From the NCBI GenBank assembly GCA_041736465.1, contig JBGSTO010000462.1:186001-250000 (forward strand): DNA of 64,000 nucleotides, written 5' to 3'. A program made the position numbers and the translations under genes. Below, one piece after another: positions 52,054 through 61,092 of this stretch; position 1 is the first letter of the stretch, and every line of letters begins with the position of its first letter. Source of the DNA: JAJUJL01 sp041736465 (lineage in GTDB: Bacteria; Chloroflexota; Anaerolineae; Anaerolineales; UBA4823). The notes beneath the pieces are model-generated. The model was not told the origin of the DNA. It was given only the letters and a program-made list of their open reading frames with translations, and ran no database searches.

Positions 52054-53145
52054 TCACGATAATCGCAGCGCCTGTTTTTGATCTTCCTGCAGCGCCTGCA
52101 TGAACTCGTTTGCAGCCTGCGGTGTCATGTCACCGGTAATTGCCAGGGCAATGCCCTGACCTCCAATCGCTCGCACGATCTTCTGCGCGCCTTCTGGTGT
52201 AACGAAAACCTGGCATAACTTTCCGGCAGAGCGGATGCGGCTCAATACCTGCAGCCATTCCTCCGGCGCGGGCTGCCCTTCTCCTGGGATCCATTGGATT
52301 CCATCGAGGTTTTCAATCGAGAGCAGCAGATCCAGGTGAGGAAGCTGACCTTTGCCATCCATGTGGTAGAAGGAGTGCGTGATATGGTCGCAGCAGGTGC
52401 GCAGGTCGGGGATAACAAACTGCTCAAACATACGCGGCGAGATCATGTAGGCGAAATCACATTGAAACATGTACATGCTTTCTGGCGCCCACAGCGGAGC
52501 CCAGGCGGATACACCACGCGGCGAGCCTGCAAGCATACCATCGAGTTCGTCGAAAAAGTGCAGCCAACTGGCAGTCACTTCCCGGGTGAGGCGCAGGATT
52601 TGATCGGGTGCGTCATACAGCTCGTACAGCAGCGCCTGAGTCGTGCGTAAGGATGCTAAAACATCCAGGCTGCCGCCCAGGTCGACGTATGAGATGCACA
52701 CCTTGTCTCGCCAACGCTCAACTGCTCTTCGGGTGAGGGACTCTACCCTGCGCCACCAATAGCCATCTTTATTGGCGTGTATTTCCATCGCTCTGACAGG
52801 TGGTACGTGCGTAGGCTCAAACCAAACCGTTTCCGGGGAAATATTCACCCGCGCACCCAAAAAGGCTGCCAGGATTCCAGCGCCAAAGGTCATCTTCCAT
52901 TGAGGCGGGGTATCGCCATACCAGCAGCGTGTCTTCAGGTTCGCCTCGTATAGATCCAGGATGTGGTCGTCAGAAAGGCTTTCCGGGAGCTGCGCTGTAT
53001 ACAGCGGCAGCTGAGGGATGTACACGCCTGGTTGAGACCCGCCCACTATAACCAATGGTCGCTCAAGATCGCCAGCCCACCAATCGCTCCATACCTGGTG
53101 GATTGGGGTCCAATCTATATTGTTAAAGGACGTGATGGTCAACAT
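52054..53145 (-). CDS. Uroporphyrinogen-decarboxylase-like protein (363 aa)
   Basis: Resembles the URO-D/methyltransferase superfamily by its TIM-barrel order: 'RVESLTRRAVERWRDKVCIS', 'YVDLGGSLDVLASLRTTQAL', 'WAPLWAPESMYMFQCDFAYM', 'ISPRMFEQFVIPDLR', 'SFYHMDGKGQLPHLDLLLSI', and 'GIQWIPGEGQPAPEEWL'. Length is near the family's. It is not a haem enzyme candidate, since the canonical N-terminal URO-D signature is missing. Such URO-D-like proteins often sit in sugar ABC operons of Chloroflexota and Firmicutes with unknown roles; His and Cys residues could bind zinc and move a methyl group. Substrate unknown. Confidence 0.75.
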   Translation of the reverse strand: MLTITSFNNIDWTPIHQVWSDWWAGDLERPLVIVGGSQPGVYIPQLPLYTAQLPESLSDDHILDLYEANLKTRCWYGDTPPQWKMTFGAGILAAFLGARVNISPETVWFEPTHVPPVRAMEIHANKDGYWWRRVESLTRRAVERWRDKVCISYVDLGGSLDVLASLRTTQALLYELYDAPDQILRLTREVTASWLHFFDELDGMLAGSPRGVSAWAPLWAPESMYMFQCDFAYMISPRMFEQFVIPDLRTCCDHITHSFYHMDGKGQLPHLDLLLSIENLDGIQWIPGEGQPAPEEWLQVLSRIRSAGKLCQVFVTPEGAQKIVRAIGGQGIALAITGDMTPQAANEFMQALQEDQKQALRLS

Positions 53146-53195
53146 TCAACGAATGCCAGTAACAGTAATTGCTTCTATAACTCAGGCCCGGCAGG

Positions 53196-54095
53196 TCAAC
53201 GCCCGCCAAACCCGGTCATGGCAATGCCCTGGACGAAGTAGCGCTGGGCAATGACGAACAGGCCTAACACCGGAGCGAGCATCAGCGTACCGGCAGCGAA
53301 CACCAGCTCCCAATTTTGGACGTTGGAGTCGTTGATGGCGCGGATGCCGAGCGCAAGAGTCCATTTGTCCATGCTGTTCAGGTAAATCAATGGCTCAAGG
53401 AAGGAATTGTAGTGCTGGATTAAGGCGAACACTGCGACGGTCGCGATCACGGGCTTGGACAGCGGGATCAGAATCAGGGTAAGAATCTGTACGCGGTTCG
53501 CTCCATCGATCAGGGCGGCCTCTTCCAGCTCCATTGGCAGGCCGCGGAAGAATTGGTGCACCAGGAAGATATACAGTGCGGTAGCACCTGCCCAGTAGGG
53601 CACAATCAGCGGTAGAAAGGTATCGATCCAACCAAACCAGCGAAATACCAGGAAGCGAGGTATCAGGGTGACGACTTCTGGCAGCATCATCGTGCCGATC
53701 ATCAAGCCGAAGAAAAACTGCCTGCCGGGCCAGCGCAGCCTGGCGAAGGCATAGCCCACAGTGAGTGAGGAGGCGACTGTGCCAAGCACTGCCAGACCGG
53801 TTACGATGACTGTGTTCCAGGCAAATTTGGCGAATGGCAGCACATCGAAAATCTTCAGGTAGTTGCGCCACTGGGGATTTTCGGGTATCCAGACGATCGG
53901 ATGGGCAAAGACCTCGTTGGAGACTTTCAGCGAGGATGAGATCATCCACAACGTAGGGACAAGAAAACTGATGACGATCACCGTCATGAGTATCTGCAGA
54001 AAGATCAACCCCAATCGCCGGGTCCAGATAGGGGAGAGCAGGGGGCGTCTGGCACTATTGCGAGTATCTGCGGATGCAAGCGTTTTGGTTGCCAT
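53196..54095 (-). CDS. Carbohydrate ABC transporter permease, MalG-type (299 aa)
   Basis: Six predicted membrane helices and the EAA loop 'MELEEAALIDGANRVQILTL', which docks the ATPase. The ending 'LFVIAQRYFVQGIAMTGFGG' is nearly diagnostic of MalG/LacG-type permeases ('F..GL..GA.KG'). It follows the partner permease by nine bases. No ATPase gene of the MalK type is in the window, so a shared ATPase encoded elsewhere probably drives the transporter. The substrate is likely an oligosaccharide, in line with the GH31 gene downstream. Confidence 0.93.
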   Translation of the reverse strand: MATKTLASADTRNSARRPLLSPIWTRRLGLIFLQILMTVIVISFLVPTLWMISSSLKVSNEVFAHPIVWIPENPQWRNYLKIFDVLPFAKFAWNTVIVTGLAVLGTVASSLTVGYAFARLRWPGRQFFFGLMIGTMMLPEVVTLIPRFLVFRWFGWIDTFLPLIVPYWAGATALYIFLVHQFFRGLPMELEEAALIDGANRVQILTLILIPLSKPVIATVAVFALIQHYNSFLEPLIYLNSMDKWTLALGIRAINDSNVQNWELVFAAGTLMLAPVLGLFVIAQRYFVQGIAMTGFGGR

Positions 54096-54104
54096 CGTAT
54101 GCTC

Positions 54105-55016
54105 CTAATCCTCGTAATATACCCAGCGCTGTGAAATGTAAAACTGAGCCACAGTAAAGCCGACAATGATGATGAAGAGCTCCCAGGCAAGCGCCGAGGC
54201 ATAGCCCATATTGAAATAGTTAAACCCCTGCCGGTAGATATTCAAGACCGCGAATAAGGTGGCATTTTCCGGCCCACCATCGGTCATGATGAGAGCAGGG
54301 ATGAAGGTTTGGAATGAATTGACGATAGCGATGATCATGTTGTAGAAGATCAGAGGCGTCATCATGGGGATGGTGATCTTGAATAAACGGGTCAGACCGT
54401 TGGCGCCATCCAGGCTGGCAGCTTCGTAGAGAGATTCTGGGATATTGCCAAGCCCGGCAATGAAAATCACCATCTGGCGCCCGATCATCCAGAAGGACAT
54501 GAAGATAAATGCAGGTTTGGCCAAATCGGGCTTGAAAAGCCAGCTAAGGGGTGCGATACCAAACCAGCCAAGCACTTCATTCAGGATACCAAATTCAGGA
54601 TGAAAGACACGCTGCCAAACAACGGCGCTGGCAACCAGCGGAACAATAATGGGTAAATAAAAGCCAGCCCGGTATATATCCCTGAATTTTATGTTCTGTG
54701 TGAGCGCAAGCGCCAGGGCAAAGGAGAGCACTAACTGGATCGGCACTGCGAAGACGGTGTAGTAGGCGCTGTTGTACAGGCTCAGGTTGGCGATAGGATC
54801 CTTAAACATGCGGATGATGTTTTCCAATCCGACGAATCTCGGCGCGGAGAGCAGATCCCATTTGTGAAAGGCGAGCCAGATCGAGTAGGCCATTGGAAAG
54901 GCGGTAAATACCAGAAAACCAATGATGAACGGTGATGCGAAGAGATATCCCGCCGTCCATTCCCGCAGGGCGCCGCGGGATGGTCGTTCGAACTTTAGGA
55001 ATGTTTTTGCGGCCAT
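54105..55016 (-). CDS. Carbohydrate ABC transporter permease, MalF-type (303 aa)
   Basis: Six-helix permease beginning 'GYLFASPFIIGFLVFTAFPM' with the EAA loop 'PESLYEAASLDGANGLTRLF'. 'WDLLSAPRFVGLENIIRMFK' after the first helix is typical of the MalF/UgpA class. It forms the membrane pore with the MalG-type partner. It starts 193 bases after the binding-protein gene; that gap contains a large stem-loop, as often found between highly expressed binding protein and permease genes. Confidence 0.93.
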   Translation of the reverse strand: MAAKTFLKFERPSRGALREWTAGYLFASPFIIGFLVFTAFPMAYSIWLAFHKWDLLSAPRFVGLENIIRMFKDPIANLSLYNSAYYTVFAVPIQLVLSFALALALTQNIKFRDIYRAGFYLPIIVPLVASAVVWQRVFHPEFGILNEVLGWFGIAPLSWLFKPDLAKPAFIFMSFWMIGRQMVIFIAGLGNIPESLYEAASLDGANGLTRLFKITIPMMTPLIFYNMIIAIVNSFQTFIPALIMTDGGPENATLFAVLNIYRQGFNYFNMGYASALAWELFIIIVGFTVAQFYISQRWVYYED

Positions 55017-55084
55017 TCACATCTCCCTGTAAATGTTGAACAGCTTGCTCGAGCTGCGAAAAGAGCGTGATTGCTCCATACTCT

Positions 55085-55153
55085 CCCTATCCCTCTAACG
55101 ATTGGCTTCTACCGGCACTCAAGGCCTTAGAAACCAGGCGTAGAGGGATAGGG
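55085..55153 (-). repeat. Long stem-loop between binding-protein and permease genes
   Basis: Perfect 13-base inverted repeat ccctatccctcta (55085-55097) with tagagggataggg (55141-55153). The 43-base spacer has a smaller imperfect stem (ggcttct with agaaacc). On the minus strand it follows the binding-protein stop (55210) by about 57 bases and precedes the MalF-type start (55016). Without a T-tract it would act as an mRNA-stabilising or partial attenuating hairpin, giving more binding protein than permease. Confidence 0.8.
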
Positions 55154-55209
55154 ATCGATATGGTCTCCGCCGGGACCATCGCCCGGAGGATATCTTGCTA
55201 GCAATCTCT

Positions 55210-56607
55210 TTAGCCCTGGGTAGCCCAGTATTCGTCCAGCTTGGCCTGAATGGCTGTGTCTACCTGAGCAAGCACGTCAGCAGCTTTTGCGCTGCCATTG
55301 ATCAACGGATCCCAGCCTACCGGCTTTACGATCTCGCTCCACATCAGGCTGCGAGGCACGCCGCCAACCACATCCACCTCGGAGCGGCTGAAGGCTTCCA
55401 GGAAGGCTTTGCCGTTCTGGAGCTGGAATTTCTCGGTGACAGTTGGCAGCCAGAAGCTCTCGAGCAGAGCCAGGTTGTTGGGCAGGCGACCGGTGGTTTC
55501 AGAGTAGATCTTGTCGCCTTCTTCGCCGCCCATGAAGCTGGCAAACTTCCAGGCATTCTCGACGTTGTCGCCCTTGAGGAGCACGATGCCTTCGGCCCAG
55601 CCGCGGTGAGGTCGGGCTTCATCGGCCATCTTGGGCATCAGGACTACATCGAACTCTAGCTGTTTATTCTCTGCGCGCAGCTCGGGGCTGTTCATGGTTG
55701 GGAACCACCACGGGCCTTCATATTTCATGGCGCAGTTGCCGGTCTGGAAGGAGTTGGCGCCGCCAGAAAGATCAGCAGGCGAGGGTGAGATCTTCATGTC
55801 GTAGTAGACGTCGGAAGCCATCTTCTGTACGATATCTACGATCTCCGGCTGGCTGAACTGCGCTTTCTTGGGATCGACGATCGAGTCGAATTCCTGGGCG
55901 CCGGTGCCGCGCATCCAGCCGATGTCGCGGAACCAGTTGCCATTGGCCTGAAGGCCGTATTTCTTGAAGTCGCCGCTGGTATCGGTGAGCTTCTGAGCAA
56001 TCTCGATGAACTCCTCGTAGGTCCAGTCATCGGTCGGGTAGGGGATGCCGGCTTCATCGAACGGCTTCTTGATGTAGAACATAATCATTGTGGCAACCTG
56101 CAGCGGGATGAGATATTTCTTTCCCTTGCGAGCGGTGCTGTCCACAATGCTTTGCACGTTGTCCGGGTAAGGCGCGGTGAAGCCGTCGCGGGTGACGTAC
56201 TCGTCGATCGGAGCGAGCAGGTCTTTGTCGGCGTAGGTTTGCCATTCCCAACCCTGGAAAGAGGCGACATCGGGAGGCGTTCCGCCAGCGATCGAGGTTT
56301 GCAGCTTGGGGTAGTAGTTAGCGTTCGGATCTGCCACCGTGGTGACATTGACTGTCACTTGGGGATTACGCTCCATGTACAGCTTGGAGAGCTTATCCCA
56401 GGCGGGAATATCGGCGTTATCGCCCCAGGCAAGAAAATCCACGGTGGTGGGGGCGGGCGGGGGTTCGGTTGCAGCTGGTCCTGCTGCTGGGGCTTCCGGG
56501 GTGGGTGAGGGTGCGCAGCGAGCAAGCACCAACGCGGCTACGCCCGAAGCGCCTATCTTGAGGAAATCCCGGCGGGTGAGCTGCACACGGTTATTCTTTT
56601 CTTCCAT
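55210..56607 (-). CDS. Extracellular sugar-binding lipoprotein (465 aa)
   Basis: Family 1 solute-binding protein. The N-terminus is a twin-arginine signal ('TRRDFLKIGASGVAALVLAR') ending in a lipobox with Cys31, then an Ala/Pro/Thr-rich linker ('TPEAPAAGPAATEPPPAPT'). The mature domain starts 'VDFLAWGDNADIPAWDKLSK' and shows the usual two-lobe pattern with aromatic residues for sugar stacking ('GPWWFPTMNSPELRAENKQL'). It captures a sugar or oligosaccharide at the cell surface for the two permeases downstream. GAGGAG lies ten bases before the ATG. The length is normal for the family. Confidence 0.93.
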   Translation of the reverse strand: MEEKNNRVQLTRRDFLKIGASGVAALVLARCAPSPTPEAPAAGPAATEPPPAPTTVDFLAWGDNADIPAWDKLSKLYMERNPQVTVNVTTVADPNANYYPKLQTSIAGGTPPDVASFQGWEWQTYADKDLLAPIDEYVTRDGFTAPYPDNVQSIVDSTARKGKKYLIPLQVATMIMFYIKKPFDEAGIPYPTDDWTYEEFIEIAQKLTDTSGDFKKYGLQANGNWFRDIGWMRGTGAQEFDSIVDPKKAQFSQPEIVDIVQKMASDVYYDMKISPSPADLSGGANSFQTGNCAMKYEGPWWFPTMNSPELRAENKQLEFDVVLMPKMADEARPHRGWAEGIVLLKGDNVENAWKFASFMGGEEGDKIYSETTGRLPNNLALLESFWLPTVTEKFQLQNGKAFLEAFSRSEVDVVGGVPRSLMWSEIVKPVGWDPLINGSAKAADVLAQVDTAIQAKLDEYWATQG

Positions 56608-56724
56608 TGTTTTCTATCTCCTCTTCAATACAAATGTGAAGGATGGTGTTATCGTCGAATCTCGAACAATCGGAAAAGTGATCTAAGATTTTTCTGCGAA
56701 AGGCCTCCTTTCTTGCGAAAACGG

Positions 56725-58086
56725 CTAAAGCCGAACTGCCGGCATATCCAAGAGATCGGCGATTACGGTCAGGGCGGGTAAATAGGAGCCGTAGGTCAGA
56801 GAGATGTGGTGCTCCAGCCCTTCGGTGATGATCGTATCGACAATTTGCCTGACGGGGCGTTGAAAGCGCAGGGCTCCTGTCGTGCCAGAGAAGGCTGGCG
56901 GCGCAGATAGCATTTCTCCGGACCCAATCACCAGCCGGTAGGCGTTGCCGTTTGATCCACTGTCGGGTGCGGGGCGTCTGTTGATGCGCGCGATAGTGAC
57001 TTCTCCAGGCTTGAGTGGGAATTCCATGTTCAGCGGTACCTTGCGATTCGAATGGATCGTGCCGCGTGGGGCAACATCGGGGTCTGCCATCGATAATGGC
57101 GCCAGACCGCAGTGCCATAGAATCAGCGCCTGCCGGTCTTCGTCGATGGAGACAACGTCGCTGCCAAACGCCTGCTCGCCGCTCAGCCATTGCAGCATGA
57201 GTTGGGTGACTGTCCCGTTGGCGTCTGCTTCGCAGGAGCAGGGAGTCTTTTCGTCTGTGAGCATCGACATGGCGCCGCATGCCGCACAGCCCAAATCGGT
57301 GAAGAACTCGGGCCAGCAGCGAACCGCCAATCCATCCAGCTGCCTTTCGTCAGCGATATCGCGCAGGGCGCGATAAACGCTCAAGGTGCCGTTGAGCGGT
57401 TTTTGATCCAGCTCGTCCAAATTGTGCAGCTTATGGGAGATCAGGCTGCGCGCCTGGGCAACCTCTGCCGGACTTGCAGCCCTTGCGCGTTGAAACACTT
57501 CCTGCAAGCCAATGCGCTGAACCTGGAGTCCAAATTTGGATTTCAAGAAAGCATCATCCAGGTGGCAGCTATCCATACCATCAGGATGCTCGCCGACCAC
57601 ACCCATCTGCGCCGTGCGGAATTGGCGCAGCACAAACCCGGCCTGGGCGCGCAGGCGAACTTTTTCGATTGCCTGGGTGTCATCAGGAGGGGAATAGGTG
57701 TAATCATATTTGTTGCCAATCAGTGTGAGCGCATGCCCTGCCAGATTGATGCCGCAGAAGGAATTCAAGCGCAGGCGCGCGCCGGTATGCTCTTCAGGCA
57801 CAGCCCATAAAAATACCGGCGCTTCGACGACATCCGTCAGCGCTCGGATCATCGTGCTGTCTGCAAAAGTTGCCTGGAATATTAACAATAAGTCCACTGC
57901 ATCGGTGCTCAGGGCTTGTGCAGCCGCGTGCGCCTGGGCAGCGTCAGTGATCATCTCCTGCGGCCCAAGAATGTGCATTCCGGCGCCGGTCAGGGTGCGG
58001 CGGATGGTATGCGTCATTTCACTGGCGAGCTGCATGTCAAAAGTCGTGCGGGCCAATGGCGCAAGCCCAATGCGAAGGGGTTGCAT
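56725..58086 (-). CDS. L-fucose/L-arabinose isomerase-like protein (453 aa)
   Basis: Fucose-isomerase-type fold: N-terminal Rossmann-like part 'PLRIGLAPLARTTFDMQLAS', 'DLLLIFQATFADSTMIRAL' and 'PVFLWAVPEEHTGARLRLNS'; 'LDGLAVRCWPEFFTDLGCAA' and 'ACGAMSMLTDEKTPCSCEAD' in the centre, where the metal-binding Glu and Asp of the family lie; and 'ALILWHCGLAPLSMADPDVA' with a His toward the C-terminus. It would interconvert an aldose and a ketose. Family members act on fucose, arabinose, sulfoquinovose-type or unknown sugars. It directly follows the ROK repressor gene (8 bases) and precedes the binding protein, which argues that its substrate is the transported sugar or its derivative. Confidence 0.75.
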   Translation of the reverse strand: MQPLRIGLAPLARTTFDMQLASEMTHTIRRTLTGAGMHILGPQEMITDAAQAHAAAQALSTDAVDLLLIFQATFADSTMIRALTDVVEAPVFLWAVPEEHTGARLRLNSFCGINLAGHALTLIGNKYDYTYSPPDDTQAIEKVRLRAQAGFVLRQFRTAQMGVVGEHPDGMDSCHLDDAFLKSKFGLQVQRIGLQEVFQRARAASPAEVAQARSLISHKLHNLDELDQKPLNGTLSVYRALRDIADERQLDGLAVRCWPEFFTDLGCAACGAMSMLTDEKTPCSCEADANGTVTQLMLQWLSGEQAFGSDVVSIDEDRQALILWHCGLAPLSMADPDVAPRGTIHSNRKVPLNMEFPLKPGEVTIARINRRPAPDSGSNGNAYRLVIGSGEMLSAPPAFSGTTGALRFQRPVRQIVDTIITEGLEHHISLTYGSYLPALTVIADLLDMPAVRL

Positions 58087-58094
58087 AAATGCTC

Positions 58095-59333
58095 CTAGGG
58101 TTCCTGATAGAAGAAGCTCATTAAAGCCAGCGCTGCTGCTCCGGTGATGCCGGCGCGCCAGCCAAAACTGGTGGTGCGGACGACAACGTTATCGCCAAGA
58201 CCGGCAAATGCCTGTTTGCGCATTGTCTCCGCGGCAACGGGAACGATGAGATCATGCCCCTGGGCAAAAAGCCCGCCTAAGAGGATCAGCTCGGGATTCA
58301 TAACATTGACCAGATTGGCGAGGGCGATGCCAAGATAACATGCCTGGGTTTGAACAAGCTCGAGCACGTGTGCATCCCCCATCCGTGCGGCTGCGAAGAT
58401 CGTCTCGGTAAAATTTGCGGATGGATCTTGCCGCATCAAGTCGGCAAGCGTACCTTGGGGATTGTGCTCGGCAATCCGTTTTGCCTCTCGAGTCAGGACG
58501 GTTTCGGAGACCAACGTTTCCAGGCAGCCTTGCTTGCCGCAGCGGCAGGTTTCTGCCGGATTGGCTATCATCTTAATGTGCCCAATCTCACCCGCCCCAG
58601 CCGCACTGCCGCGAAATACCTGCCCGTTGAAGATAAAGCCTGCCCCGACGCCCACCCGCCCATAAACGAATGCCAGTGAACCGGCCCCTTGCCCGGCGCC
58701 AAAGAAGGCCTCGCCGAGCGCCATGGCGCGCACGTTGTTATCCACTACAACCGGCAAATTCAACTGCTGGTGCAGGAAATCGCGGATAGGCACATCTATC
58801 CATCCTAGATTTGGGGCAAGGATATTGATGCCTTCATGGAAGTTCACCAGCCCGGAAGCGCCTACACCCACGCCTAGGATGCGGTTGGGGGTGATGCCGC
58901 TCTCCTGGATCTCTGAACGGATCTCGCTTGCGATGCGCGCCAGCACAATTTCTGCCGGAGTGTGAACATCGAAGGAAAAAATCTGGTTGTGGATCAACTT
59001 AGCATACAGGTCGGCAATGGCAATCCTGACCACTCCAATGCCGATATGGACGCCGACCGCGTAACGGGCATCCGGAACCAGGCGCAGTGCAGTGGGTGGG
59101 CGGCCAACGCGGCGCTCGTCAGTGTGGGATTCGATCCCTTCCTCAATGACGATACCCTGATCGATAAGTTCGGAGATCAGGTTCGTGATGGTTGTGCTGG
59201 ATAAATTTGTCTGTCGAGCAAGCTGGATTCTGGAAATGTGTTCGTTATGCAAAAAACTCAATAAGATCGCCCTGAGATTGTGCGACTTTACCAGGGTTAT
59301 GTTGCTGCCGGGGAAGGTGGGTGATTCCTTCAT
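58095..59333 (-). CDS. ROK-family transcriptional repressor (412 aa)
   Basis: N-terminal winged helix (about 15-75, 'HISRIQLARQTNLSSTTITN') followed by a sugar-kinase-like ROK domain: 'AVGVHIGIGVVRIAIADLYA', 'VVVDNNVRAMALGEAFFGAG', and the zinc-binding loop 'CRCGKQGCLETLVSE' with the His in 'GEIGHIKM'. This is the NagC/XylR type, which leaves DNA when it binds its sugar. The ATP loop is altered ('HIGIGVV' instead of DxGGTK), as in most ROK regulators. It heads the minus-strand sugar operon and lies divergent to the chaperonin gene, so it most likely controls the transporter and enzymes downstream and perhaps the divergent promoter. Confidence 0.9.
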   Translation of the reverse strand: MKESPTFPGSNITLVKSHNLRAILLSFLHNEHISRIQLARQTNLSSTTITNLISELIDQGIVIEEGIESHTDERRVGRPPTALRLVPDARYAVGVHIGIGVVRIAIADLYAKLIHNQIFSFDVHTPAEIVLARIASEIRSEIQESGITPNRILGVGVGASGLVNFHEGINILAPNLGWIDVPIRDFLHQQLNLPVVVDNNVRAMALGEAFFGAGQGAGSLAFVYGRVGVGAGFIFNGQVFRGSAAGAGEIGHIKMIANPAETCRCGKQGCLETLVSETVLTREAKRIAEHNPQGTLADLMRQDPSANFTETIFAAARMGDAHVLELVQTQACYLGIALANLVNVMNPELILLGGLFAQGHDLIVPVAAETMRKQAFAGLGDNVVVRTTSFGWRAGITGAAALALMSFFYQEP

Positions 59334-59466
59334 GTGAGCGGAGCAGGCATAAGTGAGATAATTGATTAATAAAGTTGAAAAACAAATAGCGCTGGAATTA
59401 TTGTATAATAACGCCTTGTACGTGTCAAGAAGGAATTTGATATCAAATCAAGGGTCGAACGTATTC
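59334..59466 (+). promoter_or_regulatory. Divergent intergenic region with TATAAT box
   Basis: This 133-base AT-rich stretch separates the ROK gene from the chaperonin-like gene. TATAAT is at 59404-59409; TTGAAA at 59375-59380 is 23 bases before it, longer than ideal. Repeated ATTAAT/TTATTG-like tracts (59363-59410) could hold the ROK operator, but no clean palindrome stands out. An in-frame TTG at 59362 upstream of the TATAAT box is rejected as the chaperonin start. Confidence 0.35.
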
Positions 59467-61092
59467 ATGGCACATAAAGCGGCAGTCATTACCTATCCAG
59501 AGTCTATCGAACAATTGAAAGCCGGATTCGACCGGTTAGGTGAGCTGACGGCATTAACCTATGGCCCGACTCAGGGGATCGTCTTTTACAAAGACGCACT
59601 CAAATCACAGCCAGAAGCGCTCACCGACGCTGCCACAATGGTGCGCAGGGTAACCTCACTGGGTGACAGCAGGCAGGATGTGGGCGCTATGATCATGCGC
59701 AGTATGATCTGGCGGGTGCGTGAGCGGGTTGGCGACGGCGGCGCAACAACTGCCATCATGGCTCAAGCGATTCTCAACCAGGCATTTAAAGCCCGCAGTG
59801 CTGGCGCAAACACAGTCGCAGTACAGCAAGGCATCCGTATTGGAGCCGAGCGCGCCAGACTGGCGTTGGAAGCGATGAGACAGGCGGTAAGGGGGGAAGG
59901 TGATCTGGAAGCGATTGGCAGGTCGGTTACCGGGGATGAAGACCTGGCTTTCCTGCTGGGTGAAATCTTCAGCATACTTGGCCCGACCGGTCATGTGACC
60001 ATCGATGAGTATGCTGCACCGTACCTGGAAAGAGAGTATGTGGATGGCGGTCGCTGGCGGGCTTCTATCGTTTCGCCTCATTTGATCAATAATTCCGCAG
60101 CGCGAGCTTCCGGGCTGGATGATTGCCTGGTGGCGCTGTACGAAGGCAGCCTGACAGACATCGATGAGATCGCACCGCTTCTGGAGTTGGCGATCCAACA
60201 CGAGCCGGCTCATCTGCTGCTGGTGGCGCAGAAGATCAGCTCGGACGCACTGAACACAATTGTGACCACCCACTTAAAATCGAAGCTAAAAATTTCAGCC
60301 GCAGCTTTGGAGCGGGTTGGAGATGCAGGCCTGGGAGATCTGCAGGATCTGGCTGCATTGACTGGGGCAAGATTATTTTCCTCCAGGTATGACCGGGGAT
60401 TTCGTTCGATCCAGCCCGGGAATCTCGGGAAGGCGCGTCGGGTCGAGGTTGACCTGCAAGTGCTCCAGGTGAGCGGCGGCAGCGGTGACCCAAGCGGCTT
60501 GCGCCAGCAGATCGAACAATTACAGCGCCAGATGTACCGGCTCGATCTGGACGACAGCATCCGGGAAGAGCTGCAGATGCGCGTGGGCCGGCTGGCAGGC
60601 AGCATGGCGGTGCTGAAAATTGGCGCACAAACCTCCGCAGAGCGCAGCAGCCTGAAGGTAAAAGCCGAACAGGGCATCAAGACTATCCAGGCTGCCTTAC
60701 AGGATGGTGTGCTGCCCGGGGGCGGCTGTGCGTATTTGCGCTGCATCCCTGAGGTAGAGAAGCTGACCGCTCCAGGTGGTGGTTTATCCCGCGAGCAGGC
60801 CATGGGCGTGCGCGCACTGGTGGCAGGTTTAGAAGCGCCATTTCGCCGGCTGTTAGGCAACGCGCAAGTATCTGCGCCAGGTTTGGAGATGCACAGGATC
60901 CAGCAGGCAGACAAGGATCATGTGTATGACGTGCTTTCCAAAAATATCCTTCCAGCCAGACAGGCAGGAATATTAGATCCTTACAAAGTGCTGTCTGTCG
61001 TGCTTGAGACGGCGGTAAGCGGTGCAGCTATGGCATTGGGTACGGAAGTGATCATTCTTAAACGAAAACCGAAATTGAGCTATGAACCCTGA
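59467..61092 (+). CDS. Divergent GroEL/Cpn60-like chaperonin (541 aa)
   Basis: Recognisable along the full length as a group I chaperonin: equatorial start 'LGELTALTYGPTQGIVFYKD' (GroEL: LGPKGRNVVLD), 'RVGDGGATTAIMAQAIL' (GroEL: AGDGTTTATVLAQAI), 'LQDGVLPGGGCAYLR' (VEEGVVAGGGVALIR) and 'QAGILDPYKVLSVVLETAVS'. The GDGTTT motif is altered. The ATPase Asp398 of GroEL aligns with Gln in 'VKAEQGIKTIQAAL'. The Gly-Met tail is missing. It is thus unlikely to be the housekeeping GroEL and may hydrolyse ATP slowly or not at all. No groES is adjacent. The start at ATG 59467 lacks a strong Shine-Dalgarno. Its stop overlaps the propeller gene by 11 bases. Confidence 0.85.
   Translation: MAHKAAVITYPESIEQLKAGFDRLGELTALTYGPTQGIVFYKDALKSQPEALTDAATMVRRVTSLGDSRQDVGAMIMRSMIWRVRERVGDGGATTAIMAQAILNQAFKARSAGANTVAVQQGIRIGAERARLALEAMRQAVRGEGDLEAIGRSVTGDEDLAFLLGEIFSILGPTGHVTIDEYAAPYLEREYVDGGRWRASIVSPHLINNSAARASGLDDCLVALYEGSLTDIDEIAPLLELAIQHEPAHLLLVAQKISSDALNTIVTTHLKSKLKISAAALERVGDAGLGDLQDLAALTGARLFSSRYDRGFRSIQPGNLGKARRVEVDLQVLQVSGGSGDPSGLRQQIEQLQRQMYRLDLDDSIREELQMRVGRLAGSMAVLKIGAQTSAERSSLKVKAEQGIKTIQAALQDGVLPGGGCAYLRCIPEVEKLTAPGGGLSREQAMGVRALVAGLEAPFRRLLGNAQVSAPGLEMHRIQQADKDHVYDVLSKNILPARQAGILDPYKVLSVVLETAVSGAAMALGTEVIILKRKPKLSYEP

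Noticed and set aside
59362..59466. N-terminal extension of the chaperonin-like gene
   Set aside because: It would start before the TATAAT box and adds residues not found at the GroEL N-terminus.
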